DNA from: Blattamonas nauphoetae
Lineage: Eukaryota > Preaxostyla > Oxymonadida
Direction: 5' to 3'
DNA: 64,000 bases
NCBI GenBank assembly: GCA_033064195.1
Contig: JARBJD010000306.1
Coordinates: forward strand, 23,551-87,550
Position numbers and translations under genes: made by a program. This document shows, one piece after another, positions 51,607 to 62,910 of the stretch. Within the stretch, counting starts at the first letter, position 1. Each line of letters starts with the position of its first letter. The notes under the pieces were generated by a model that was not told the origin of the DNA, made no database searches, and worked only from the letters and a program-made list of their open reading frames with translations.

Positions 51607-51853
51607 GGACAACCCGATACTCCTTTGGGGATCACTCTATCATGATCCTACTCAATGACTACTGCTGGCGAATTCCTTGAAGGGCTATGGTATTGGGGGG
51701 CATGATTTACGGTCACATTGAAGTGATGCCCACAGTGAACCCCCGGGGACAACCTCCCAGTTCGTCCCTCTCCAATCCAACCTTCAATTCGTTCTACGCA
51801 TCAGTCACGAGGGCACCATTTTGCCTGAGTATCAAGGGAAATTACGTCGAGGT
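51607..51853 (+). repeat. Repeated 256-bp cassette, copy 3
   Basis: Inverted relative of 30562-30817 in the right TIR. It is clearly more diverged from the left-arm copy than the surrounding TIR. Confidence 0.7.
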
Positions 51854-51972
51854 ATCATACTTCAACTTTTTTGGAAATTTTGAATTTTTGAATTTTTGAA
51901 TTTTTTGAATTTTTGAATTTTTGAATTTTTGAATTTGTGTTGTGAACGTTTTGAAATTTTGCCGAAAGTTTT

Positions 51973-52054
51973 GCCGATGGCGGGATTCGATCCCACGGCT
52001 CAAAGGCCGAGTGTACCTTTAGACCTCCCGCTCTACCTACTGTGCTAGGAGGTC
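51973..52054 (-). other. tRNA-like sequence 1 in right TIR
   Basis: Inverted copy of 30369-30450 with the same A- and B-box sequences. Confidence 0.5.
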
Positions 52055-52130
52055 CTGGAAATGCCAGATTTTTCCGATACCTTGTACTTCGAATTTTCAG
52101 ATCTGCTATATATTCCTTTTTTGTCCACCT

Positions 52131-52440
52131 TTCTACCCTCGTTAAAAAGCACGACTTTTTCACGGGAGCAACTTTTACTATATATTGATTTTTTCGTCAC
52201 ATTTTCAAATTGTCAAATCTACTATATATTCCTTTTTTTGGTCATTTTTTTTACCCTCGTTAAAAAGCATGACTTTTTCACGTCAGTAATTTTACTATAT
52301 ATTGATTTTTTCGTCACATTTTCAAATTTTCAAATCTACTATATATTCCTTTTTTTGTCCACCTTTCTACCCTCGTTTAAAAGCATGACTTTTTCACGTC
52401 AGTAATTTTGCTATATATTGAATTTATTGACCAAGTTTTC
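52131..52440. repeat. Tandem 117-bp repeat, three units, right TIR only
   Basis: The segment ACCCTCGTT recurs at 52135, 52253 and 52369. Each unit has CATGACTTTTTCACG and CTATATATT motifs. The left TIR has a single unit (about 30190-30300). Confidence 0.8.
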
Positions 52441-52542
52441 AAATTTTAAATCTGCTATATAGTCTCGCCAGAGGCTTCGAACCCTCACGGGTGAGAGTAC
52501 TTTTTCCGGTACAAGGCTTCTGATTTTTCGGGATATTTTCAA

Positions 52543-52621
52543 GACCGGATAGTTTAGTGGTAGTAGTGAGTGCACGCACTACGACTACTAAGCTGAAGGT
52601 CCCAAGTTCAATTCCTGGCGG
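52543..52621 (+). other. tRNA-like sequence 2 in right TIR
   Basis: Inverted copy of 30035-30113 with the same internal boxes and hairpin. Confidence 0.55.
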
Positions 52622-53019
52622 AAGCATTTAATTTCACACATCACTGCCCTTTGGCATGGTCTAGGCCCTTGGCAAGACCAACGTACGTCTCCGGAACTCA
52701 ACCCGATAAAAATGAGTTCCGATGCCGGTCTAAAAGGGACCGATGAGAAGGGTCGCAACCTTCGGAACCTTGAAAAAATACACCAGCTTCCGCCAGAATC
52801 AAGGTTTTTGCATTTTTGAAAATTTTTGAAAATTTGCTTCAACTTGAAAGTGTGAAGTAACTGAACTCTGGAAGAGAATATTTCTCGAAGATTGACAACT
52901 TTCTGAAATGAAAATGACTTTTACTTCAAGTATTTTCTGAATGGTCAATCGGCATGGAGAAAAATGAATGGAAGTGGTGTCTCTGCCAACGTGGTTCTAC
53001 TTTCGTCTTCTATACTACT

Positions 53020-53025
53020 TCTGAA
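53020..53025. repeat. Polinton 1 target-site duplication, right
   Basis: TCTGAA, matching 29631-29636. Confidence 0.9.
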
Positions 53026-53554
53026 GCATTCCTAACACTTCTCAACCAACTTATCGGAGAATTTTCATTACCCATCAATTTATTTGTGGCGGTCGGCACT
53101 GATGGGGAGAGCACAATGACAGGGTTGGGTAACGGATTGTGGTGGAGACTGCTCCGCGAGTACAATGGTATCCTTCCTTTCCATTGTGCTGCTCATCGTC
53201 TTCAGCTGGTCTACTCGCATTCTTTGGACCAAAAGGAATTTTCCGTCTATCTTTCTCTTCTTAAACTGTGTCATTCACTAGCAACTAACATCTCACGATC
53301 GCCAATCAAAAAAGGCAATCTTAAAGACATTCAACAAAGTTCACAGCAACCACTCAAAAACATTCCATACGCAGTCGAAACGAGATGGCTGTCGTTTCAA
53401 ACAACTGCCAAGGTCGTTCTTGATCAGTTCTCTTCATTAGCAGCTCGTATTCAAACGTTCAGTGCGGAAGATCGGGAAAAATACACATCCATTTTCACCC
53501 CCATTTCTAATGCTCGTCTCTTTACCGTCACACAGCTAACAACTCCACTATACG
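53026..53554 (+). pseudogene. hAT transposase-like gene, later part
   Basis: Continues the frame of 29411-29636. Motifs in order: LFVAVGTDGESTMTGLGNGL (second catalytic Asp region), FHCAAHRLQLVYSHS (the CxxH-type block), and VETRWLSF near the end. These three are typical of hAT transposases. The C-terminal dimerisation part is missing because Polinton 2 begins at 53555; the apparent stop TAG (53557) belongs to that element. Confidence 0.8.
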
Positions 53555-53853
53555 AGTAGTTATAGAAGCGAAAGTAATTATTTTTGGTCTCGCAATATAA
53601 ATAGAGATCTTTATCTCCGTGCCGATTGACCCATTTTTGAATCTTGTATTAAAAGTATTTAATGCATTTTAGAAGTGTCAAATTTTGGGAGTTATTTTCA
53701 AAATTTCGTCCAAAAACAACCTCATTCTAAAGTGGCAATTTTGAAGCAAATTTTTGGTCTATTTCAAAAATTTAGGTCATTTATCACCTTCATCAGAATA
53801 CACTCAAAACGGTCTCGTTTTATTTTTTTTCCAATTTTTTAATTCTATATAAA

Positions 53854-54633
53854 ATGACAAGCAACTCATTCAAGAATCAACCGAAAGACCAAATTGCTGG
53901 AGCACTTCTTCGACTAAATATTCATGCAAATCCATTTCAGACTCGTGATGCACTCTGGAAGGAATTGCAAAGTGAATTGATCAAACTTGGTTGTAAACCT
54001 CCTCATTCAACAGATAAAGTTACGAGATTCATTTCAGATGTTTTCCCACGACTAAAATACAATCATGACAAGCTGGTTATGATTGGTCTCCTTGGAATGG
54101 ATGATTTAACGAAACTACTGAATCTCATGTATGGTTTCAATTTTCATCTTGATGAATATGCAATGTATGTGTACCGATGTATCGAAGTCATGGAACTTCA
54201 ACATCTCATCGCACTCGATCTCATTCGATTTTGTGATGAGAAAAAGATAGAACTCATTCCTGGGACAACTAAATATGATCAGCTTCTTGAAGAATTCACC
54301 AAATATAAAGCAGAACCAGTTGATTGGAAATCTATTCCTGAGAAGCAGCTTACAACATTCACGACAGGAATTCTGAAGAAGATTATGCGAAATGACATTG
54401 TATGTCACATTGCTAAACTGCTCTGGTTTGAATCTTACAATGTTAATTTTGTTCTCTTCATCGGATACGATAAAGGCAAACCAGTTCAATTCGGTGATGA
54501 CAATGGAATCCTGAAATTCGACAATATGTGTTTCTTTGAAGCTCTTGCCGTTCACAGATTATCAAAAGAACTGAATACAACGCTCGCAAGTAAAGTGAAG
54601 AGATATTTGGATGATCGTCAGAAACAATCATAA
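53854..54633 (+). CDS. Polinton 2 protein with OTU-like segment, 259 residues
   Basis: Has no counterpart in the same place in Polinton 1. Largely helical. The C-terminal part, VLFIGYDKG...FDNMCFFEALAVHRL, resembles the NICFFQAL segment in the polymerase protein of Polinton 1, where an OTU-like cysteine-protease fold is suspected. The matching His part is absent, so activity is doubtful. A T-rich upstream box (53820-53850) like those of other Polinton genes precedes the ATG. Confidence 0.55.
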   Translation: MTSNSFKNQPKDQIAGALLRLNIHANPFQTRDALWKELQSELIKLGCKPPHSTDKVTRFISDVFPRLKYNHDKLVMIGLLGMDDLTKLLNLMYGFNFHLDEYAMYVYRCIEVMELQHLIALDLIRFCDEKKIELIPGTTKYDQLLEEFTKYKAEPVDWKSIPEKQLTTFTTGILKKIMRNDIVCHIAKLLWFESYNVNFVLFIGYDKGKPVQFGDDNGILKFDNMCFFEALAVHRLSKELNTTLASKVKRYLDDRQKQS

Positions 54634-56366
54634 ATAGTTGACATATTTTTGTCGTCATTTTTTGGTGTTTTTCCCTTTTTGACCACAAATCAAGTGAAAC
54701 CAATGTGAGAACCATTTCGAAAAATTCTGAAAAAAATTCTAAAATCTCGGGGACACTGTCGGTCATCGATCAAGACAATCCTGATGAAAATCGGTTGGGA
54801 ATTCGTCGAACTGAGTACCGAACTTAGGTCCAAAAAGTGACGAAAAAGTCGATGTTCAGATTTCGCCACTATGAACACCTTTATGTCTCAAATTGTGTTC
54901 AAACACGTTCTAAAATTACGAAATTGATGTTGATAGGTGAAATTTTAGGAAAAAAGCACTTTTGAAAAAAAAGTTTGATCCGACCGCACAACATATTTTG
55001 AAAATGACAAAATTTTTTAGGAGGAGAAAGTGACGTCTCGCTCTTCTCCTACACGTCACTTTTCGCCCTCTGATGGTCTCCGTAGGTGTCAAATCGCTAG
55101 TGGACAGGTATTCGCGTCATTCGGTTCTGACGATCCATGACACATGATCGTTTTCACAATTTTTCACCAATTTTCATTTCTCATTGATTTCCTTCAAATC
55201 ACTTCGCAATCGTACTAAAACAACCCTTTTTTGAGAATTCTGGTTGTACACCACCTATAGTTCGCTCTGGAGGGTCGGTTTTTCGATCACACTTGTGACG
55301 ACACATTTGCACCAACATTTTGACACTATGGATTTTTTGATCTGAATTTCGTTACAAATCCTTCTTTCTCACGGTATGAGTAAGGTGTGCTCAAATTTTG
55401 AGGAGATTTTGTCGGATAGTTCTCCCATAAAGTCACTTTTTCATGTTTTCACTTCACAACTTTTGACCGTTTTTGTCACTTCAAAACCGACTGTAGTCCC
55501 TTTCATTTCATCACTTTCTCTCCCCATTTCACATATGATCTCTTCACCATTCCTCTCCATTTTTCTCATATCACTTCCATTTTGTGGGCCGTTCTCACTT
55601 CACTAGCACATCATTTTAGTCGAGTTTTCATCAACTTTTTCACAAAAACAGAGTAAAAGAAAGCGAAACAACCAACAATGAAGTGAGCAAGTATGAAACT
55701 GAGAGGGAAATTGACGAACGTGAAAATGACGTGAAATGTGACACCAATAGTGAAAATGTCGCTTGTGTTCCGGTTTTTCTCTCTTAAAAACAACAAAAAT
55801 GATTCAAAAATGTACGTGATATGATGAAGATTACGGAAAAATTCCGAGATATGAAGTGAGCCCTTGAATGGTGGATCTCTGCAAAAGTTCGGAAAACTCA
55901 GTAAACGGGAATTAGTGTGTTATATTCGAGAAAAAGATTAAGAGAAAGAAACATGAATGAAGTGGTTAAAAACAGTAATCAACGAGAAAACGAAGACGGA
56001 AGTGAGACCAAAAATGAGATGGTAACGAATGAGAAACAAGTAACAATTCAACCAAAAACAGCTGAAACAGAGCTGAAATAAGATGAAAGTGAGCTCGATA
56101 TGATGAAGAATACATAAATGTGCAAAGATCTGCACCCGGTTGTGAATCGCTCAATAACTCTGCAAAAGTCCAAAATCTTCAAAAAACGAAGCATACCACG
56201 ATGATCATGAGCACCAGAAGAATCAGAAACGCGACAAATCAGAACGAAACAAGCACTCTTGAGAATTGAGTGATCGAACCCATTGATCCTCGATCTGAGA
56301 GACAAAATCCAAAACTGAGAAAACAACGAATGGAAATTTATTTTTGAATTTTTTAATTTGTATTAA
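54634..56366. other. Non-coding stretch of Polinton 2
   Basis: 1.73 kb without a supported gene. AT-rich. Two related blocks containing GATATGATGAAGA and TCTGCAAAAGT lie about 280 bp apart (55818-55890 and 56096-56170). A T-run box (56341-56365) precedes the next gene. Confidence 0.5.
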
Positions 56367-56526
56367 ATGAATCCAACAGCGATGTACAGCGAAAGACGTC
56401 GAGTATGTTCAGAACAAGCATTAATTGAATCAATGAGAGAAGAGAACTGTTCACTAGTCTCTGAGTATGTCAGAAATAATGTGCCGGTGACGTATGTTCA
56501 TGAGGGATTGTCATTTTTTATTTTCA
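56367..56526 (+). pseudogene. Remnant related to the NCEL-EY repeat protein
   Basis: Begins MNPTAMYSERRRVCSEQALIESM and has one EENCSLVSEYVRNNVPVTYVHEG module, like the first module of the Polinton 1 protein. It runs directly into the fibre-like gene. Confidence 0.5.
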
Positions 56527-57417
56527 ATGAAAGAGCAAACAGAAATGAATCGACAAAAATACAATTCACAAATGATTGAGACAATGATTGATCATAATCT
56601 CTCAACAACCAACGAGAATAGAGCAGTGATTGAATCACTTCAGAAGACAACAGAAGCACACAAGTCAGCGATATCTTCAATCCAAAAAGTAGTCAGCACA
56701 AATGGATCAATCACGACACCAACAATTGGAGGATTGATCAATGTGAATGGAGCGAAGTGGAATATCTCAGAAGGATCACTTCCGAAGTATCCTGGAACAT
56801 ATCCGGCATCAACATTTTCTTCTGGAATTTCAATCTCACAATCGATTGCAGAAACTTCAGGAATTCAGTTCAATGGTGATGGAATTATTATGTGGTCTCC
56901 CTGTGACAAACCAGCATTGTACTATTACGATGAGGACACGGGTTCAGGAGTGTTTTCAATATCCACAACGGGAAGTTTTTCTCAGCTATCAGACAGAAGA
57001 GTGAAAAGAAATATTGAACCATATCCTAATGTTCTTGAGCAACTGAATAAAGTGGAAATTGTTCGCTACCAATTCAACACATTTGACTCGAAGATCAACA
57101 AAGTCACAAGACAAATTGAAAGTGAAACTGATGAAGAACACTTGAAGAACTGCAAAGAGAAATGTGAATGTCTGAAGAAGGAAAGTGAGAAGAAACACAT
57201 TGGAGTGATTGCACAACAGATCCAAGCAATATTCCCCGAAGTCGTGAATGATTCCAAAAAAGATTGTCTTCAAGTTGATTATGCAGAACTCTCTTGCTTC
57301 TGTCTCAAAGCCATTCAGGAACTGAGTAGCATTGTCGGGCAACAACAGACACTCATCAATGAACTCATACAAAAATATAATTCCCTGATCGAAACAATGA
57401 CTAATACTCCAACATGA
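56527..57417 (+). CDS. Polinton 2 fibre-like protein with S74 chaperone domain
   Basis: 296 residues. Same layout as 31825-32745: short coiled coil, beta-rich middle, S74 chaperone at the C-terminus (SDRRVKRNIEPYPN, KHIGVIAQQIQAIFPEVV). The N-terminal coiled coil is shorter. Its 3' end overlaps the convergent 136-aa gene by 17 bp. Confidence 0.8.
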   Translation: MKEQTEMNRQKYNSQMIETMIDHNLSTTNENRAVIESLQKTTEAHKSAISSIQKVVSTNGSITTPTIGGLINVNGAKWNISEGSLPKYPGTYPASTFSSGISISQSIAETSGIQFNGDGIIMWSPCDKPALYYYDEDTGSGVFSISTTGSFSQLSDRRVKRNIEPYPNVLEQLNKVEIVRYQFNTFDSKINKVTRQIESETDEEHLKNCKEKCECLKKESEKKHIGVIAQQIQAIFPEVVNDSKKDCLQVDYAELSCFCLKAIQELSSIVGQQQTLINELIQKYNSLIETMTNTPT

Positions 57418-57811
57418 GATCAACCAGAAATTCATAATACTCTTTGGTTATTTTTCCATTGATTGTCTCGGTTGTTTCCATCTCAATTGATTCACCAGAA
57501 CTGTCTTTGAACCAGATCTTCACTATTGATTGTCGAGTAGTTAGTTCCCACTTCTTTCGCTTCGCAATCTGTTCATTACAGAGAGCAACAAATGAGTCAT
57601 TGAATGCATCGGTCTGGATCCAATCACCATGGATTGTGATGTGCTGAGGAATGTCTTTTGAGATGACAGTTGAGTTACCATTTATTTCTTCCCTCACATG
57701 AATGAGTTTGCAGTCAAGAAAATAGATGTATTTTTGTTTTCTGGAATTAGAAAAATCATGTGGGAGTTGAGCAGTGTGAGAATTCTGAATTGAGAAGTAA
57801 CGCTTCACCAT
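57401..57811 (-). CDS. Conserved Polinton protein, 136 residues (Polinton 2)
   Basis: Homologue of 32767-33177 with the same length and C-terminus; function unknown. A promoter-like box lies at 57822-57834. Confidence 0.7.
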   Translation of the reverse strand: MVKRYFSIQNSHTAQLPHDFSNSRKQKYIYFLDCKLIHVREEINGNSTVISKDIPQHITIHGDWIQTDAFNDSFVALCNEQIAKRKKWELTTRQSIVKIWFKDSSGESIEMETTETINGKITKEYYEFLVDLMLEY

Positions 57812-57885
57812 TTGTGTTTTCTACAAAAATAAAATATCACATTTGATTTAGTAATATGACTTCGTCATCTTAGAAATGCGAAGCA

Positions 57886-59589
57886 TTAATAACCTCTCTT
57901 CACTTCTTCACATGCTTCTTGAAGTCGACGATCAATGACATATCGCACTCGTGGTTGTCCATTCTCAATCCAGAACAGCCAGTACGTTGCTTGATGTAGT
58001 GCCAATATCGGTGGAGGAGGACCTTCTGCAGTTGATGTGAAATATGGATCAAGTGCTCCCTGATGGATTGGTGTTCCTCTGAAGACAATATTAACTGATT
58101 CTGCTGTCGAAATTCCTTCTTCTCCACCAGCGATATTACCTCGTTCTGTTGGAACCATAAATGTGAAACTCGTTGCATCTGTAGTACCAGTGTGGTATCT
58201 TCTTTTGTACAGTTTGTCTTTGTACTCATACACGCGAGGTACACAAATGGAATTCTCAAACTCTTCTGTTGCAGAACACCCAAGGAAATCACCATTCACC
58301 ATCATCATTTGATAGAACTCTGGCGAGAGTGTTGATATTGGGAAATTGGGAAAGTTGGTTCCAAGCATTTCGAAGTGACCAACGTAGTGAGGATTTCTGA
58401 AGACTGTACATTCGTTTGGTCTTTCTGGGAAAAAGCACATTAGATTCATGAGATTGTTGAGTTAGATACTGATGTTTGATCTTACTCCCATTGCTGTTGC
58501 TTTTGATTGGAATGATTGTGTGTCAATTCTTTCAGCTTTGAGGACATTCAGTGTCTTTGAATAGGTATTGATGAGAGATTGTTTTGTTGCATCAGTCATT
58601 TGATATCCATAGCAAATTGTTGTTGCTTTTTCCACAGATGAAGAAACCAGAGTGGTTGTTGCTTTCTTTATATTGACTCCTGGTATTACTGCTGATGGTT
58701 GAGTGATGTTGGAGTATCCATTACATTGTTCGACTGGATTACCAATTTGAGTAAATTCCTGTGTGGTATAAACCCAATCTCCTTGATATATTATCTCCGC
58801 ACGACCTCCACCAAGCGAGTTTGCAAAATCTTCAGCAGCAATATTCCACTGATCTGTGACTGATTTTTTTAGAACAGTTGACGCTTGAATTGGACAATTC
58901 ACAAGTGAATCAGCTGTCAAATGAAATCTCAAACGTAAATTACCAAAGATTGAATTTGGATATTGATCAAATGTACTAAGTGGAAGTAAGTTCACAAATG
59001 GAATCACCAATGGAATTGTGATTGTGTGGGTTGGAGGAAATTTATTAGATCCGGAGGAGACCGGAGTATAGTAGCATCCACACACACTTGGATCCATTCT
59101 CTGAACATTTTCCCAAAGACTGTAGCAATGCTTCATGTTGTTCTTCTCTTCATGTGACTTGAATGTGTGATACAGAAATGATTCGTGAACATGATTATTC
59201 TGAAGTGTATTGTCAATAATGTTACCTTGACTGTCGACGAGTCTCATATCTCGAATTGCATCTGATGACGATTTAAATCCGTAGAACATTCCGAACACAC
59301 CAACTTTTTGATTGTCTACATACTCGGGTGATGTAACTGAAACAGTGACATTTAGATCGATACGTAAATGACTCTTCTCAAAGTCAGTCACATCATGACC
59401 GTCATAACATAATGGAACTTCAATCTCATCTCCGATTCTGCATGGCATGGGAGGATTTGTTGCATGTACCTCTTGAATAGTGAACACATGTGGTTCTGAA
59501 TCCCATTGTTTTGGCAAGTGGTTCTGCACTTCAATTTGCTCAAGTAATGTCGATGTTGGTTTGGATTGATTAGATCTGATACTTCTCAT
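57886..59589 (-). pseudogene. Polinton 2 capsid-type gene A, broken
   Basis: Homologue of the capsid-type gene at 33209-38175. The region is colinear with it, including GDEIEVPLCYDGHDV and LPLSTFDQYPN segments, and shows the site without the 3.3-kb insertion. About one break. Confidence 0.7.
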
Positions 59590-59636
59590 TTATAGAAAAA
59601 TAAAAAATACAATTTCATTATTTTCTTTTACTGTTT

Positions 59637-61516
59637 TCAATTTGGCATGATCCCGAGATCTTGGTGCAGTGCTTTCAGTGTGTGATTTGGATAGTACTCG
59701 ACTCTGGGTTCATCGTTCCTGAATCGTAGTACCCACCACGTTGTTGCAGTTGTCGCTAAAATCGGTGCAGGAGGATGTGTAAATGTTGTCATCATTCCAA
59801 GCTTTTCAGGAATTCCTTGACTTGTGTCGAGAACATTGTAGTAGGTATCAATCACTCCTTGATAAATCGGATGTGATCTCAATGTGACTGTAACATTCTG
59901 ACCTCTGGAACTGATTGAATCATTGCAGTTTGTTGGACAACCATTTCTCTGAGTTGGAAAGCATAGAAGGAAGTCAGTATTATCATGAATCGGGCGTACT
60001 CTTGTCATTGTCTCTTTTTCATAATTCCGATCACCAGAGAGTTTCTGTTCAACGAGAGAATCCGTCAATGATCGCTCCAAATCATCAGGAACAGCTAGAT
60101 ACGAATCGAGATTGAGAGTCGACAAGGCGAACTGATAAAAGCGAGCTCCAATTGTGGTTGTCGGTTGTTCTGGAAAATACCTGTTTTGTAGATTCACCTG
60201 AAGATTCTTCTGCATTGGATTATGGAAACAAGTGACTTCATTCTCGTAGTGACGAAACAGGAGCATAATATCCTTGGCATTAACAACCACCATTTGTTGA
60301 GTACAATCAATTCCTGTTTCCGTTGGTGTCTTCTGAAATGGATAAAACGAGATCTTCTCTGCAGGAATTGTTCCAGGACGATTCTGATACATCTTTTAGA
60401 TTCTCTTTGCATCTTTTTCATATTGTATCCAGAACTCATGCAATACACATCATCAATTTGATACGTCATGACGTTTAGTGAGATGGACTGATCCACATAT
60501 TCTGGTTCTTTTGTGATAGTTCCAGCTGAATTAATTGTGATATCTTGAGTAACTGCTGGTATCCTGAATGATTGACCAATCTGAACGAAGTTCTTAGTGC
60601 ATGAGGTGACAAGATTGTTAAAGAAATATGGACGAGTAGATTGACAGTTTAGAATAGAACTTTGAATTGGAGGACATAATGATTTATAGTCGCTCAGTAT
60701 TAACGAGAGTGTATCTTTCAAAGTGAGTTCAGGATTAACTGGACAACAAACCAATGCATCTTCATTCATGTGAACACTCAATTTCAGATTTCCAAAGAGG
60801 CATCTTGGATAGTCAGTCATCCCTGAGAAAATGAGAAGATCTTCAAGATTGATTGACACACGAATTGGTACATCAATACTTTCTTGGAATACTCCTGTTC
60901 CAGATGTTGTTGTGAAATCCGAAAGTGGAATATATACACCAGCGACTGATTCATCATGATTCCAAGCATTTTTCCAAGGTGTATGTGAGTGTTTTCGATT
61001 CTCCAATTGACTCTTCGGTTTGATCATATTGTAGATGTGAGACTCCATTGATACATCATTGTTTGTTGTGCTGATGATCCGTTGATTGTTGTGAAGAACA
61101 GTGAGGTCACGAAAGATAGATGCCGAATGCTTGAGTCCAACGAAGATGAATATCCTCTCATTCATGAACGATCCAATTTTACCAGCTGTAGTTTGCCAAT
61201 TATTGACTCTCAATGTCGCAGTCATTGTGAACGTGATAAACGAATCATCAATTTGACAAATGTCCTGATTACCAGTCAGTGGAATGATTATCTCTTGCCC
61301 TGTATAGAATCGTGCATTCTCTGATGGTTTCAATTCTTGAATAGAAGTACTATGAGCTCCATCATTCAGAAGATAATTAATGTGATGCTCAGACTGAAGT
61401 TGCTGTTGTATTTGACCCATGTCATCTCTCGTGTATTTGATTGATCCAGTTGTATTTCCAGTCAGTGATGATGCTCCAGTTCTTTTGTTTGTCAGATGTG
61501 TTATATGCGAGTTCAT
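59637..61516 (-). pseudogene. Polinton 2 capsid-type gene B, broken
   Basis: Homologue of 38228-40090, starting MNSHITHLTNKRTG at 61516 after a promoter-like box. Conserved segments include GQEIIIPLTGNQDICQIDDSF and the PPAPILATTATTWWVL end. About one break. Confidence 0.7.
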
Positions 61517-61558
61517 TTTAACAAAAATAAAAAAATTACATTTATGCTTTAACTCTAG

Positions 61559-61864
61559 TTACTTTTTCTTTTTCAGTTTCTTCTTCTTTGTTTTCTGTTT
61601 CAGCTTTTCTTCCAATCGCAGTATTTCTCCTCTGAGCTTGTTCGCAACTGCTGTGTTTCCTTCATTGATCGCTTGCTCATATTGTGCCATCTTTTCTGCA
61701 TGGATTTGCTGATCCGATTTCACATCTGGTATCATCTCCACTCCTGTCTGTGCAATCTTAGAAATCACAGGTCCAACGAAGGGAATGAGATTCAGAAATG
61801 GAGCTCCAACTCTGAGTATGTTTTTGCCAACTGCTGCTAATTTTGATAACCAACCTGGTGCCAT
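61559..61864 (-). CDS. Small virion-type protein MAPGW (Polinton 2)
   Basis: 101 residues, nearly the same as 40160-40465 including the hydrophobic N-terminal half and the Lys-rich tail. Much better conserved than the capsid genes. Confidence 0.6.
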   Translation of the reverse strand: MAPGWLSKLAAVGKNILRVGAPFLNLIPFVGPVISKIAQTGVEMIPDVKSDQQIHAEKMAQYEQAINEGNTAVANKLRGEILRLEEKLKQKTKKKKLKKKK

Positions 61865-61902
61865 TTTTAGGAAAATAAAAATATTCGAATACTAGTGAAT
61901 GT

Positions 61903-62211
61903 TTATCCTTTGAATTGAATTTTGGAATTTGACGAGAGTGGCATATCATCATTTGAGAATCGTCCATTTCGTGGAGGTTCGTACTCGATCATCTGCGGTT
62001 TTTGTTGACGATTGATTGCCTTATTTTGTTGATAAACGTCCATCATTCCACCTAATCCATTGAGTATTCCACCTGCTGTTTGTCCAAATTTACTGTTCGT
62101 TTGTGAGAGCAATCCACCACCAACTTGAAGCAATGTTGGAGCTAGAGGTTTGATGAATTGAAAGAATTGCTTGCCGATATTTTTGAGTTTGTTGAAACTT
62201 CCTGGTGCCAT
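61903..62211 (-). CDS. Small virion-type protein MAPGS (Polinton 2)
   Basis: 102 residues, homologue of 40500-40811 with the Gly-rich middle kept. Confidence 0.6.
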   Translation of the reverse strand: MAPGSFNKLKNIGKQFFQFIKPLAPTLLQVGGGLLSQTNSKFGQTAGGILNGLGGMMDVYQQNKAINRQQKPQMIEYEPPRNGRFSNDDMPLSSNSKIQFKG

Positions 62212-62282
62212 TTATAGAAAAATAAAAAATACAATTCATTTATAATTTTAGCGAGGAAATAATCTCAGAAGAGATTTCTGCC

Positions 62283-62867
62283 CTAACGGGGTATCGCTTT
62301 CGTCAGAGAAATGCCATAATTGAGAATTGTGTTGTATGCTTCATTGTAGGCAATGCTCATGTCTTTTCCACCAACAAGGATCTTGAAAATGGTTCTAAAC
62401 ACTGGGAGTTTATTCAGACATAGACACTTGCCAGACAGATCATCCAGTTCGATCACCACATCATTGATTCCAGTGAGTGTCGCAATCAGAGCAGATAAAT
62501 CACTTTGGTTTGTAATCAGTTTCTTCGAAGGTACAATGAGATTATTCAGTAGTTTCTTTTCACATGCGAATGCATTCTTGTAGACGAGCAGTAGTTGATC
62601 TTTGAATGCTGAAATGTTGGATGTATACTCTCGAAGCGGAATTGAACGGCTTTGAATTGGTGCTGATGGATATGTCTCCAATGGTGGATCATAAACACCT
62701 GGAACATTCTCGAGTTCAACATTCGCGCATTGTTCATTGCGATCTTCGAGTTTCGATCTTCCGGAATTGGATCCTTTATTATCGATGATGACATTGTTGG
62801 TGATTGATGTTGGTACTGAAGAAGAACTTGTGTGTTTCGTAAATTGACAACTTAGAATTGGTTGCAT
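62283..62867 (-). CDS. Conserved Polinton protein, 194 residues (Polinton 2)
   Basis: Homologue of 40848-41435; start at ATG 62867, with its upstream box at 62876-62889 in the normal place, as no hAT-type element is inserted here. Confidence 0.65.
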   Translation of the reverse strand: MQPILSCQFTKHTSSSSVPTSITNNVIIDNKGSNSGRSKLEDRNEQCANVELENVPGVYDPPLETYPSAPIQSRSIPLREYTSNISAFKDQLLLVYKNAFACEKKLLNNLIVPSKKLITNQSDLSALIATLTGINDVVIELDDLSGKCLCLNKLPVFRTIFKILVGGKDMSIAYNEAYNTILNYGISLTKAIPR

Positions 62868-62910
62868 CACTTTCTATAAAAATAAAAAATATATATTAAT
62901 GTTTTTAAAT

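Larger units (their letters stand above)
29637..53019. mobile_element. Polinton (Maverick) 1, both ends present
   Basis: 23,383 bp, beginning AGTAGTATAG and ending with its reverse complement, flanked by the 6-bp duplication TCTGAA, the usual length for Polintons. Contents from left: TIR, a short DUF-like protein, S74 fibre-like protein, 136-aa protein, two capsid-type genes, two small MAPG proteins, 195-aa and 318-aa proteins, packaging ATPase, coiled-coil protein, retroviral-type integrase, 190-aa protein, protein-primed DNA polymerase, TIR. The TIR arms are nearly identical over most of their length, so the copy is probably young. Two later elements sit in it. About two genes are damaged, so it is a fossil. 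Confidence 0.9.
51068..53019. repeat. Polinton 1 terminal inverted repeat, right
   Basis: About 1.95 kb, inverted copy of 29637-31355. It is longer than the left arm chiefly because a 117-bp unit is present three times here (52131-52440) and once at the left. Confidence 0.85.
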
